30,631 nt of DNA. Source: Chara braunii (Eukaryota; Streptophyta; Charophyceae; Charales; Characeae). Of this stretch, positions 9,293 to 19,184 are shown one piece after another. The stretch is taken from assembly GCA_003427395.1 (NCBI GenBank), contig BFEA01000401.1, positions 231,576-262,206 of the forward strand, written 5' to 3'. The notes below the pieces were generated by a model. The model had not been told where the DNA came from, ran no database searches, and was given only the letters and a program-made list of their open reading frames with translations. The number at the start of each line of letters is the position of its first letter. The first letter of the stretch is position 1. Made by a program: the position numbers and the translations under genes.

Positions 9293-9730
9293 ATATCATG
9301 GGGTCCGTACCTTCAGGGACTTTCGGTGCGAGTCTGACAATTTGTTCCCAGGCTAAAGCTAACCAAGGAGGTTATGGTTTGAATAGTATTCGTTTAATCC
9401 ATTGGATAGCTAGAGTCATTACTTGAGTAGTCGGGTCCAATATGCCTAGACCTCCTTTTGTATTTGGTTGTACTACTGTTTGTCACGCCACTCTGCTTAT
9501 AACATTTTTATTTTCTAGAGATCCAAAACTGAGTACCAACGGGCATTCCCTGGTCCTAGCTAGAAAAATCATGTTTCCTTACATAGGAATTTAGATCGAA
9601 GTGGTTTTTCGAATACCTTATTGTCTGCACTAATGGAAAATGAAAGAACAATCATTGAATTAAAAGCTTCACTCGATCTATTTGGTGCATGTACAAGAAT
9701 TCATCCGTCCAATAAAAATTCACTTACCTT
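9293..9730 (-). pseudogene. LINE (non-LTR) ORF2 relic, region after the reverse-transcriptase core
   Basis: On the minus strand the sequence reads VVQPNTKGGLGILDPTTQ. GGLGI-x-D is typical of the segment after the RT domain in plant LINE ORF2 proteins. It is followed by IQWIKRILFKP, a stop, then PPWLALAWEQI and a stop near 9293. Upstream (higher coordinates) LVHAPNRSSEAFNSM and NVISRVA are legible in one or two frames. At least five stops and one frameshift break it; in VA*Q the stop TGA probably replaces a TGG tryptophan. It is antisense to the gag remnant and abuts it, so it may have truncated that element. The limits are approximate. Confidence 0.6.
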
Positions 9731-10082
9731 AGGCACCTGGCTAACAAACAGATGTCTAGATCTATGATATATCTTATTCTCCTATCAAAGAAAGTCAAAG
9801 GTTCCCTTCAACAAGCTTTCGAGTAGGTGCTAGTAGTGGCTTGGATCCTAGAATAGTCGAGGCATTCATTTCCTTTATAACAGAATTTGACCAAAGAATT
9901 CGAATGTATAAACTCGACAGATTTTTATTAAAAATTCATCAGTTTCAATTATTTGTGTTGTACTCCTCGGAATTTTGAAAAAGTCTTAGATACTACATGT
10001 CTCAATACGCGCAATATATACGTACGCGCGTAGCACGGGCTATATTCCACACTTTTTTTTTTAATGTGTTTGTACGCATATA
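9731..10082. other. Stretch with no recognisable gene
   Basis: AT-rich DNA, possibly further decayed LINE sequence on the minus strand but without a legible motif. It ends with an alternating CGCG/TACG patch (about 10005-10030) containing GCGTAGCACGGG. That patch resembles the GYGTAGCAC end of the hAT-like elements at 13772 and 18723, but I found no partner end. Confidence 0.4.
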
Positions 10083-10366
10083 CTAGGCTACCAGAGTGGT
10101 CCGGGACTACTTGCCCGACCGAGCCAAAAAAACAAAAATAACTAATAATAATAAACTTTAGTTTTTATTTTATTTTTCGTAAAGAATTTCGATTTCACCC
10201 TGAGGTAAATGTTGTTTAGTGTAATTTTCTGCATAGCATAGTTTTTTTTCAGAATTTTTCAATTTGTTTTTATTTTTAATTTTTTTTGTTGGAACCTACT
10301 TTGCCCTTGTACGGTCGGGCCATCCGGGAAAACAACGTCACCCAGGCGGCCTGGCTGGTAGCCTAG
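10083..10366. mobile_element. hAT-like MITE, copy B (284 bp)
   Basis: It starts CTAGGCTACCAG and ends CTGGTAGCCTAG (perfect 12-bp TIRs). The flanking 8-mers CGCATATA and CACATGTA agree at 6 of 8, both differences being transitions. Its AT-rich core has TTTCGATTTCACCCTGAGG. The right subterminal block (CCGGGAAAACAACGTCACCC) resembles that of copy C rather than A and D. Confidence 0.82.
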
Positions 10367-10547
10367 CACATGTATAATTTTTAGTTTTGATTTTTTTTTA
10401 ATTTTTATCCAAAAATTAGCACATGTATGCTCGTACCACAAGGACTGTGATACGCATAATTGTTTTTGTATGCGTCTGTACACACGAACAAAAAAAATAT
10501 ATTTATATATACTAGGTTGTTTTTCCGAGCGCCAAGGCACCCAACTT

Positions 10548-10583
10548 ATGCCCGGATACACACCCGTGTGTCCGGCCGGGCAT
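10548..10583. repeat. GC-rich hairpin next to poly-A
   Basis: ATGCCCGGATACACAC is followed by GTGTGTCCGGCCGGGCAT, an imperfect 16-18-bp stem with a 2-nt loop. A poly-A tract starts 37 bases later. A similar block (ATGTCCGGGTGCCCGGC, then GGGGCATG) occurs at about 11936-11960, suggesting ends of one more repeat family. Confidence 0.55.
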
Positions 10584-10660
10584 GACCCCCACGCGGGGTT
10601 CCAGGCAGCCCCAACGCACAAAAAAAAAAAAAAAAAAAAAAAAAAAANNAAAAAAAAAAA

Positions 10661-10781
10661 CACTAGCGATGCAAAAGCAACTTGATATAGAATTTGGGTT
10701 GCACGTGAGAGTGTGCCCTAGCAAGAGGCATTACAAACCTCCCGTAATAACGACAACACATAGAGGATCAACGAAGAACCA

Positions 10782-10822
<41 letters not shown>

Positions 10823-10854
10823 CGATATATATATATATATATATATATATATGA

Positions 10855-10900
<46 letters not shown>

Positions 10901-11579
10901 CGTGAAAGCAGTTGGATGAAAAATTGTACGCGCATGTGAGAGTATGTCCGCCAACGGGCCGTTACAGGAGGACAAAAAAAAAGAAAAAAAATGTAATAAC
11001 ATGAAAACAACTGAATACAAAATCTTGAGTGTATGTGAGAGTGTCCCCTTCGTTGCAAAGTGTCCATGGATTCCGCCCTGCCTGTTTGGTAGGACATTAT
11101 AACAACATCGAAATGGAAAAAAATAAAATAAAAAAAAAAAGAACTGATTGTTATTCTGGGTAGATGCGTTCCTTCAAACATTGATATCAGAACACCACCT
11201 TCATGACCTTCCCCAACGCTATTCCTTTTCTCAATGTGTTTTTTTGTACAAGCCCACAAGGCCCAAACGCTTTCTTTTACTTGAGCCTCCTCGGGACCCC
11301 CAATACCAACGTCTGCTTAGTTAGTCTCAACCGACCGCCGACGGATTCGTATTGCTCAAGTATGTGATGTGCTCTTTTCAGTCCATCGATTTAAGCTCTT
11401 TTTCGTCTGCTGACTATGTACACAACTAGACCAACGCTTCTTTGCACTCCTATTGCTAGGTTGCTGCTGTAAATAAAGGTACTACGAGCCCTCTGCACCA
11501 TTCGAAAAGCGATTCGAATGGTTCACCGGTTCCACCGTATGCTCTCATTTTTTTCATTTTCATTTAATCGGTCATTGAG
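10661..11579. repeat. 919-bp exact duplicate, copy 1 (artefactual)
   Basis: Every base corresponds to 20592-21510 at a constant offset of 9,931, including three long (TA)n runs. Identity stops exactly at the adapter. I take this as the misplaced copy. Confidence 0.92.
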
Positions 11580-11617
11580 CTGTCTCTTATACACATCTAG
11601 ATGTGTATAAGAGACAG
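11580..11617. other. Nextera mate-pair junction adapter (contaminant)
   Basis: CTGTCTCTTATACACATCT (11580-11598) is immediately followed by its reverse complement AGATGTGTATAAGAGACAG (11599-11617). These are the 19-bp hyperactive Tn5 mosaic ends placed back to back, the known circularisation junction of Nextera mate-pair libraries. It is not native sequence. Confidence 0.97.
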
Positions 11618-11625
11618 GCCCTAGC

Positions 11626-11663
<38 letters not shown>

Positions 11664-12840
11664 AAAAAATTCCAGAAAAAACATGTGTAGAATTGCAATA
11701 CAAATAACGTTTGGCTGAGGGTCACATCAGAATTCCTCACCGAATCGGAATTAAAAAAGAAAATCGACCTCCCTTTAAACCCCCTTAACCCCGTTAAAAA
11801 TAATTTATACCCCCCTTCCCCCCCCCTTGAAAAGAGCCCGGATTTGAGGTCCTCTAGGAGAACGCAGAAAGTTTTTTTTTTTTTTTTTTTTTTTTTTTCG
11901 TTCGGGTACCCCGAGGGTCAGACCCCCTCGGCGTCATGTCCGGGTGCCCGGCGGGGCATGAAAATCTTCCGAGTACATATATATTATTTTTTATTTATAT
12001 CTAAAAATTGGTTGCAGATTTTGTTTTTTTTTCTGAGGCAAAAACAATTCTGAATAATGTTTTCTATCACATACGTTTTCTTAAATTTTATGATTAATTT
12101 GTTTTTACAAAAGTGGCACCGCGAGTAAAGTACAACAGAGTGCAGCACGAAGAACAACCTCAGTATAACGGAGTATAAAACATTTTTTATGCAAATGATA
12201 GATTGTAGATATATCATAGATGTTTGATTCAAAAATTATCTCGTTTAACGATTGTCTTGCCTTTTTGACACATAAATGCAAAATAAAAAATAGAACTCCC
12301 AAACACACTCCACTCCCTTCAGGCAGAGAAGCATACCTATGAGAACGAAAATACAGGTTGGCAATCTACATCACTGAAAGAAAGGTTTCATGAATCTCAT
12401 AAAATAAATGGAAGAGAATAAAAACCAGAATGAAGTTCACCGTATGCGAGTAAAAATATATTATAACTAACACGTTTTTTGCAATAACTAAAGTTAAACT
12501 CGGATGCTATATTATAGAAGCACTTAAAGATCCTTAGAAACCTTCATCACCACCTTGCGTATAAACCTCAAAGTACACACGGGTTGTCCAAGACTTCTTC
12601 AATGATCTTTCTAACTCCAAAGTGAATTTATCAGGTCTTGAAGAAATATGAAAAAATATTTAAGAAATATTGATGTGGTTATCAACTTGTCATCATATAC
12701 TATATTTCAGTATAGCAGAAACGTATTATTAACAACCTTTAAAGTTTAAATAAGGAATAAAATTTATTGCCCAATTTCAAACCGAAGAAGAGAGACGATG
12801 CATTTCCTTAAAAAATTGGGAACTGTTTTAGAATTACTTT
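11618..12840. other. Element debris and unrecognised AT-rich DNA
   Basis: At 11672-11750 the minus strand carries the MITE core (GATGTGACCCTCAGCCAAAC), and at about 12020-12085 the plus strand has a diverged one (CTGAGGCAAAAACAATTCTG). Between them lie C-rich and poly-T tracts (11820-11900) and the GC block ACCCCGAGGGTCAGACCCCCTCGG at about 11908-11930. I could not find matching terminal repeats. From 12090 to 12840 I see nothing recognisable. Confidence 0.45.
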
Positions 12841-13152
12841 TCAACTAGCCTACCAGAGTGGCCCGGGTCCACTTGCCCGGCCGGGCCAAAAAATATATAT
12901 ATATAAAAATATAAAAATATAAAATTATTTTTAATTTTTTTTTTTTTTTTTAATTTGGTAAATAATTTAAATGTGATCTTGCGACAAACGTTGTTCATTT
13001 TATTTTTCTTTATAACATAGTTTTTTTTGGATTTTTTGGATCGTTTGTTTGTTTGTTTGTTTTTGGTTGAACCTTCTCTGGTCCTTACACGGTTAGGCCA
13101 CCCGGGAAAATAGGGTGACCCGGGCGGTCCAGCTGGTAGCCTAGCTTTTCAA
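12837..13152. mobile_element. hAT-like MITE, copy C (12845-13144) with its perfect 8-bp TSD
   Basis: The 300-bp element begins CTAGCCTACCAG (one base different from the other copies) and ends CTGGTAGCCTAG. It is flanked by a perfect direct duplication CTTTTCAA at 12837-12844 and 13145-13152, which sets the exact termini for the whole family and points to the hAT superfamily. The AT-rich core contains ATGTGATCTTGCGACAAACG. No ORF is present, so mobilisation would need a transposase from elsewhere. Confidence 0.92.
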
Positions 13153-13299
13153 ACAATTTGATGTTTTTTTTTTAGATGTTTAGAGGCAGAGATGTTGAGG
13201 GAATTTATTAGGCAAGAGCCCTTTCTCTTTATTACAAGAAATGATATAAAATTAAAAAAAAAATAAAAAATCATATGGATTACTTTATTGACAGTGGTT

Positions 13300-13763
13300 T
13301 ATAATATACTCCAAAACATTCTCACAATCCACATAAAATGATTTATTGAGGAGGTGAATCAGGTGATCATTTCGGATAATATTCTCCTAATGAACGAAAT
13401 TCTCAAGATTGTGCAACGAGATAATGCAAATCTAACATTGGTTTTCATTGATTTTAAAAAGTTTAGGCTATGATACATATGGGACAAGGTCTTAGGCAGT
13501 GAGATTTTATCCTCCATCGAAATGTCACTATGAAAATAAAAGTAAATGAAATTTTATCTTGAAATTGAGCTTCAAAGATCTGTCGGAAAAGAAAACCTTA
13601 TAATCTCCTACCTATTTATTGTTGTGATAAACCTTTTAGTTGTTATAACTTGGAAAGATTTATCTGCTGCAATTTGTTATACATCTACTGTCAAACAACG
13701 GTTGTTAAAGAACTTGGATGTCTTGAAACCTCACAACGGTTACTTTATCTTGTATAAGTTTTC
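13300..13763 (+). pseudogene. LINE (non-LTR) reverse-transcriptase relic
   Basis: One plus-strand frame reads LTIHIK*FIEEVNQ, then DNILLMNEILKIVQRDNANL and TLVFIDFKKF, followed by stops. ELQRSVGKENLIISYLFIVV is legible from about 13565. In plant LINEs the order is a Q-x-G-F-I-x-G-R segment, a D-N-I/V-L-L segment, the catalytic L/F-I-D-F-x-K-A-Y-D motif (here FIDFKKF, with the last residues lost) and a segment ending R-Q-G-C-P-L-S-P-Y-L-F (here GKENLIISYLF). The copy has at least five stops and a degraded active site. Its 3' side ends where the hAT-like element at 13772 is inserted, and no RT continuation is legible beyond 14194. Confidence 0.65.
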
Positions 13764-14193
13764 ATTAAAGATCCGCGTAGCATCGCGCTCGGACTCGGGG
13801 ACCAAACCCGAACGCTCGGTACCGAACCCGAACGTGGCCCAAAATAGTCCGAGTCCGAACATTTTTATTTTTTTATCTTTTTATTTTATTTATATATATA
13901 CGGGTTGGGAGGCCCTAAAGGCATTGCTCATCACTCCTGAACATACACACACACACACCACACTCCACACACATGCACACACACACACACCACACTCCAC
14001 ACACATGCACACACACACACACCACAGACACCCAACACACATTCCACACACCACACACACATGAGGACGTGTTCGACAACCCCCTAATTTACGCTCGGCC
14101 GAATATGTTCGATTCTCGCTCGATCGAGCGTCCGAACATGTTCGGCTGCTCAGTGGGGCGCTGAACATGTTCGATGTACTACACAATTAAAGA
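13764..14193. mobile_element. 414-bp hAT-like element (13772-14185) with a perfect 8-bp TSD
   Basis: ATTAAAGA at 13764-13771 is repeated at 14186-14193. Between them the left end reads TCCGCGTAGCATCG and the right end, complemented, TGTGTAGTACATCG. Subterminal regions repeat CCGAAC/GTTCGG many times. The interior holds an AT patch and a (CA)n minisatellite. It is non-coding; ORFs rich in H/T come from the CA repeat. The ends resemble those of the 1,085-bp element at 18723, so both probably belong to one non-autonomous group. Confidence 0.82.
13945..14062. repeat. (CA)-rich minisatellite, unit ~33 bp
   Basis: A unit made of CACCACACTCCACACACATG followed by CA repeats is present twice almost perfectly, then in degenerate form. 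It lies inside the 414-bp element. Confidence 0.85.
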
Positions 14194-15204
14194 GAAGTGT
14201 TTATAGATGTTCGCTCATATTTATCCTTACATGTTATGGAGTGATAGTAGAAAGTATGAAATCCCTGAGCATGATCCCTTAGTACTTCAATGGTTGTTCT
14301 TTCTAGCTTGTATCTTGGTGGCTACAAAAACGGTAGTGAACATTTGACCCTAATTATAATACCACGCTATTTTTAATTCGATATTTCTAACAATTTTATT
14401 TAAAAAGTATATCAATTCAGTTATTTCTTTCTCACCCTGTGTTTGGCTACATGCTTTATTATGTTCCCGTAATAGGAAATTATATACGTCTATAATCAGC
14501 CTTAGGTTTTCTTTTTTTTTTAGTCTCATTTAACTCCTTGCATCTGTTTGATCAAAATAATAGTTCATTATTGAACGGAATAATTCATGAATGTCCGGAA
14601 CTAAGTTTATTTTCTTAGACGCTACCATAATTTGAGAAGGGGGGTCTTGAACTTATAAAAGTTTTTTCCTTGGCCTAACTTTTTTTCCCCCCTGAAAAAA
14701 TAGGGCAACTATGATCATCCTATTATTTTAATCTTTATATGGCCTCATGCGAAGGATAGTTGATAATTACAAAGTCTTCTCTAGCTCCTTTAAATCGCCA
14801 CACCCCCAACGTTAAAAACCTCGGGGGATCGGTAGCGTCATTTCATGAGGGTACTGGTAGCATAGAGTGGAAAATCGGGTGAATGACAAAACGGAAATTT
14901 GTGTCAAAAATTGGAAATTCACCGAATCGACGTGGTGATTATTTCAAAGTCAAAATGATTTTTTTTTCCTTATATTTTCCCTTGAAAGATCACGACCTAA
15001 TCTACGGACCCTCAAAGTTTTAAAAATTTTGAAGAATTATTTCGAGCACGAAAAATCGCAAAAGTTGCTGCTTCCAAATGACAGGATTGGATCCGTCGGT
15101 GGGGAACGGTCACCGCCCCTCCGTAGAATCCAGCCCTAACTCACAGGGCCGAGGGTTTTTGGTTGTTGGGGGGACTGATGTTTAATAGCATAATCGGGTT
15201 TAAT
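14194..15204. other. Unrecognised AT-rich stretch
   Basis: No coding signal. A block at about 14753-14790 (GGATAGTTGATAA, then TAGCTCCT) recurs in diverged form at about 15261-15295, showing that this DNA belongs to a repeat I cannot name. Confidence 0.4.
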
Positions 15205-15354
15205 ATAAACTTAGAAATATGAGTATTAGCAGTGTGTCTCAAACATTATTTTTCCCTAGCGGATAGTTGATAAAAACAGAGTCCCCTTAAGCTCCTCTGA
15301 CCATAAACTTCGAAATATGAGTATGAACAGTGTGTCTCAAACATTATTTTTTTC
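15205..15354. repeat. Direct repeat, ~52-bp units 98 bp apart
   Basis: 15205-15256 and 15303-15354 share AAATATGAGTAT and CAGTGTGTCTCAAACATTAT with few differences. Confidence 0.85.
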
Positions 15355-16450
15355 TTATGGGCAATTTTTTGCATGGCATCAAACAAATATAAGTCAGTCT
15401 TCAATTTCACTTCTATTTTCTCATTCTCTATCAGTGTAATAGAGGTTGTACCCTTCAAACCCCATCTATCACGAAATCTGTCAAATTCAGTGTTAGGATT
15501 TTATGCGAAAATCGCTGAGATATTTGTTGGCACTTGCGTTTCAATATCTTGTGAAAGCAAATTATTATCTTAGAGATCGTTCAGAATGTACACTAGACAA
15601 TACTAACTATCGTTATTGTCAACATTGTTGGATTTGATATGAACCTGGCTTGCAAACTAAGCAAGGGGATCCCCACTAAGCCATTCAGACAATAATATGG
15701 TAACTCTTACACTACCACAAATGAAGTAAGAACCTACTATGATTGATGTGGTTGTGCCCACTTCTGTCTCCTAAGATTCTTAGACTTATCCATTAGGTGA
15801 GTTTCTTGTATACAAAAATATAAATTTACTGTTACATGTTGCACCTGCATACGGGCATTATTTTAGGGACCCGGTTGAGGGGCCGTCATGCCGTATGCCT
15901 TTCAAACGCACGCCCTGGAGGCCCACAACGACCCTTAGGCCACAAGTACTGATATGACACAATATTTATTTATTTGTTTGTTTATTCGTTGTCCTATTTT
16001 TGTTTGTTCATACCTTGTTTCGAACTTGCAGTCCCCAAGGTCACTCCTTGGGTTGGGTATACCAGGAGGCAAGGCCATTGTAGGCTAGACGCGTTTTGGT
16101 GCCCTACTGCATCAGCAGGACGGTCTAGACGCCAGCTAGGGGCCCAGACCGTGTCGGCCGTTTTCAGGCCAATACAGAGGCACACCCAGCCGGCCCAGCG
16201 CTACATATAGTTGGGCCACCGCTGAGCGGACAGACAGTTCGAGTAACTCACTTCTTGGGCGACACACTGCTAGACCGGCGTTGCGATACTACAGTGGTGC
16301 GCTAGGAGGTAGAGGTAGAGGCATAGGTAGGCAGAGTGGCGGAGGCCATACCTGCAGCAGCGGTACTTACCTGACGCCATAGTCACGCTCCACGTTCGCG
16401 ACCTGCATAGGGACCACAACGGCAGTCAATACATGGTCGCAGTTACCTAC
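15355..16450. other. Unrecognised stretch with a GC-rich segment
   Basis: 15355-15830 is AT-rich without motif. 15840-16445 is much more GC-rich and contains TACATATAG near 16202, a TATA-like motif, and GGTAGAGGTAGAGGC repeats near 16310. It could be an LTR or promoter fragment, but I found no partner repeat, PBS or coding region. The short ORFs overlap on both strands and look spurious. Confidence 0.35.
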
Positions 16451-16517
16451 ATGTGAGGCAGCGAGGAGGACGACATCTTCTTCTTCTTCGTCTCCCCCTC
16501 CATCCTTTTTCCCACCT

Positions 16518-16560
<43 letters not shown>

Positions 16561-18714
16561 CTTCTTCAGAAAGAGATTACAGATAAAGGTTACATCGGGC
16601 ATCGTTCTCAGGATCTGATCCGACATTTTGTGGCAAACACTGATTGAACATGCGGCAAGGGAATATTTTTTGACTTCACTATCGCAATTTTGGTTTTCTC
16701 CCTCACCTCCATCTTCGTCTCACCTCTTCCCTCATCTCTCATTCGTGGTATCCCCTCCATGTGCGTGTGCAAGGAGGGACATTTCTTGTGTGTATGTCGT
16801 CCCTCCTCCCTCTCTCACATGTTTGGTGTATGATGGGATACCGCGCCAGTCTCAGATAGGCCAGGTCATATCTTTAAGTCTTTTGTCGCGCTACATTGTG
16901 CTATTTTTGTATGTAGTAGGATGTACATTGCTTGTTGATGCTTTGTTGATATTGCATTGTCCATTCTAATCTTTTTCATCACTTTGCAAATCCTTGGCTC
17001 CATATAGATTGCCCAACTGGGCAATGTATCATCTACCTAGTCCTGAAGCAAATAACGCAGGAGAAAACCCCATGTCTATTTATTTTTTGCATTCTCTTTA
17101 AGACAATCTTGAAATATATTCAATTAGTCCAACGTCACTGATGTTTGATAATTTCATCATCGTGGGTTTTAACTTTTACACCTTACTTAGAAAAAAAATA
17201 AAATAAAATAAAATAAAATAAAGAAGGCATACGGAAAAATATATCAACTACCATTTTTTCCTCTTAAAATGGCATTAAGGGCGATCAGTGTTACAAAAGT
17301 ATTTACCCGAACCAAAACAAATGTACTTGTATACGACATGAATCAGAAATGTATTTGTCCAAATCGAAAATTTCACCTAATTTTTTTAGACGAATTTGAA
17401 GGAACCTTAGCTACAATTTCAGCAGACCCTCATAAGGGTTTGTTTGATAGGCTAATGACGGTGAGACTCATGTTCAGTAAAAAAAAAAATAAAAAAAATA
17501 GAGGTGTTATTACAAGCTTGATACATCAGTACTATCTTTAGCTCAATTCCAACAATATGTAATATAATTGTGGGCTTTACTGGAACCTCAACAAGTGAAA
17601 TGTGCATCATTTATTGTTTGGTTTAATAATGATTTTTTTTTCCTTACAAGAAACTGTAAGAATTCTCAATCACATAAGCGGCCAAAAACATCAAAGAAAT
17701 AATATCTAACCAAAAAATTGTCCCATGTTCAATTTCAAGACTCACAAGAGGATCAACACTAACTAAATATAGTCAAAGAGGTATCCCTAACTTTACAGAA
17801 ATTGTAAGCTACAAAAATTCAAAGAAAACTTCAAAAGTTTTAATATGAACGAACAATGAATTAACTTTATCTTAAACAACTAAAATACACCATCATGGAT
17901 CCGTGTTATCGAGGTTATTTCCAACATCAACAATTTGTCTGAACAGACCGAACCACCAAACTAATAATACACTCTCTTGCATTATTGAGTACTTCAAGGC
18001 GTTTATATTAAAATTTTCATACCATCGACAGTATGTTCGGTATTTATACTGGTGTCGATAATGTCTTCGATGTTCCTCTTCCTTTCAAACTTATCTCCTT
18101 CGTCATTCGCACCTTGTTTTTTAGTTAGTTATTTTTCTCTTTGTCCTTTTCTCATTCTTTTTTTTTCCCTCCCTTACCTCCTCCTTCACTATTTTCTTAC
18201 TCTTACCACCTCAGTTTTATTCTCATCTTCGCTATTTACCTTCCCCATCCTCTTTCCCCGTATCTGATGTATGTAATCTTTCACCTGACATCAATCAAAG
18301 AAAATGTTTATTCTTGTTAGATTATTCAAATGTTTTGTTTTTGTATATTTTGATTGTGAGTTTTTTTCCTATATGATATCACTATGATAGGTACATTCTC
18401 GTATATTATGGCCAAAGTTAAAAGGTGGCAAAACAATGGTAGACATTATCACAATAGGCGACGGAGACGTTCTTACTAACTATTTCACTATCTTTACTTC
18501 TCTCTCTTCCCTCTACTATGTGTGAATTGCTGATTCGTGAGTGACATAATATTTTCTAACGAGTGAATTTATGCGTTAATGTATACGTTCCTTCTTTTTA
18601 CAAAGTATGTAAAAAGAAAAAACACTTGAACTTATTAAATACTATTAATAAAAATCATAAAAAATGGATAAAAAAAAAATTCAGACTTCTCATCCCCCAT
18701 TCGACAAATTTGTG
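16451..18714. other. Unrecognised AT/pyrimidine-rich stretch
   Basis: It includes poly-T at about 16522-16560, a nested inverted repeat at 16747-16842, an (AAAAT)n run at about 17190-17221 and pyrimidine-rich DNA at 18060-18260. The 90-codon ORF at 17269-17541 has no motif I recognise and ends in a poly-A-derived lysine run. I see nothing else. Confidence 0.45.
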
Positions 18715-19115
18715 CTTAATACCTGTGTAGCACGACGAACGCTCGCGCGAACGCGGTGAAAAAAAGGGAACACATTCGCACGTTCGCGATAACGGGTCCT
18801 GAACACGTTCGCGATAACGTATTTTTGGAGGCCTCGAACGTCGTTCGTGGGGGCCGATATCGGTCGCCGGCGGTGGTCCTGGCGAGGTTTGGGGGTATTT
18901 GGGGAATCGAGGGGCGTGTCGGCTGGGGTGGTCGGTAGACGGGCTAGGTGAGGCTGGTGGGAAAGGGCGGGGGGGAGGGGGTTTCGAATTCGAAATCGAA
19001 CTCGAACATGCGTTCCCCCCGGTTGGAGCACCGCGCAGAGGAAGCGGTTTTGCAGGCGAGTCAGCAACCCTGTTTGTGTGTGTGTGTGTATGTGTGTGTG
19101 AGAGAGTGAGAAAGC

Positions 19116-19184
<69 letters not shown>

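Larger units (their letters stand above)
10620..11617. other. Probable assembly insertion: poly-A, NN, duplicated 919 bp, junction adapter
   Basis: In order: poly-A, NN at 10648-10649, poly-A, 919 bp (10661-11579) identical to 20592-21510, then an exact mate-pair junction adapter (11580-11617) and poly-A again from about 11628. Genomic sequence cannot carry the synthetic adapter, so at least its left neighbour was pulled in from a read pair during gap filling. Treat features inside as belonging to 20592-21510. Confidence 0.9.

Noticed and set aside
10718-11259. MYIYIYIY-type ORFs, repeated at 20649-21190
   Set aside because: They read through (TA)n in the duplicated block and lack any conserved sequence.
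11498-11521. Hairpin CCATTCGAA / TTCGAATGG as a terminator or element end
   Set aside because: Nine-bp arms alone are weak, no T-run follows, and in this copy it lies in artefactual sequence.
17269-17541. 90-codon ORF as a small gene
   Set aside because: No recognisable motif, no supporting context, and its C-terminal part runs into an A-rich lysine/asparagine stretch typical of chance ORFs.
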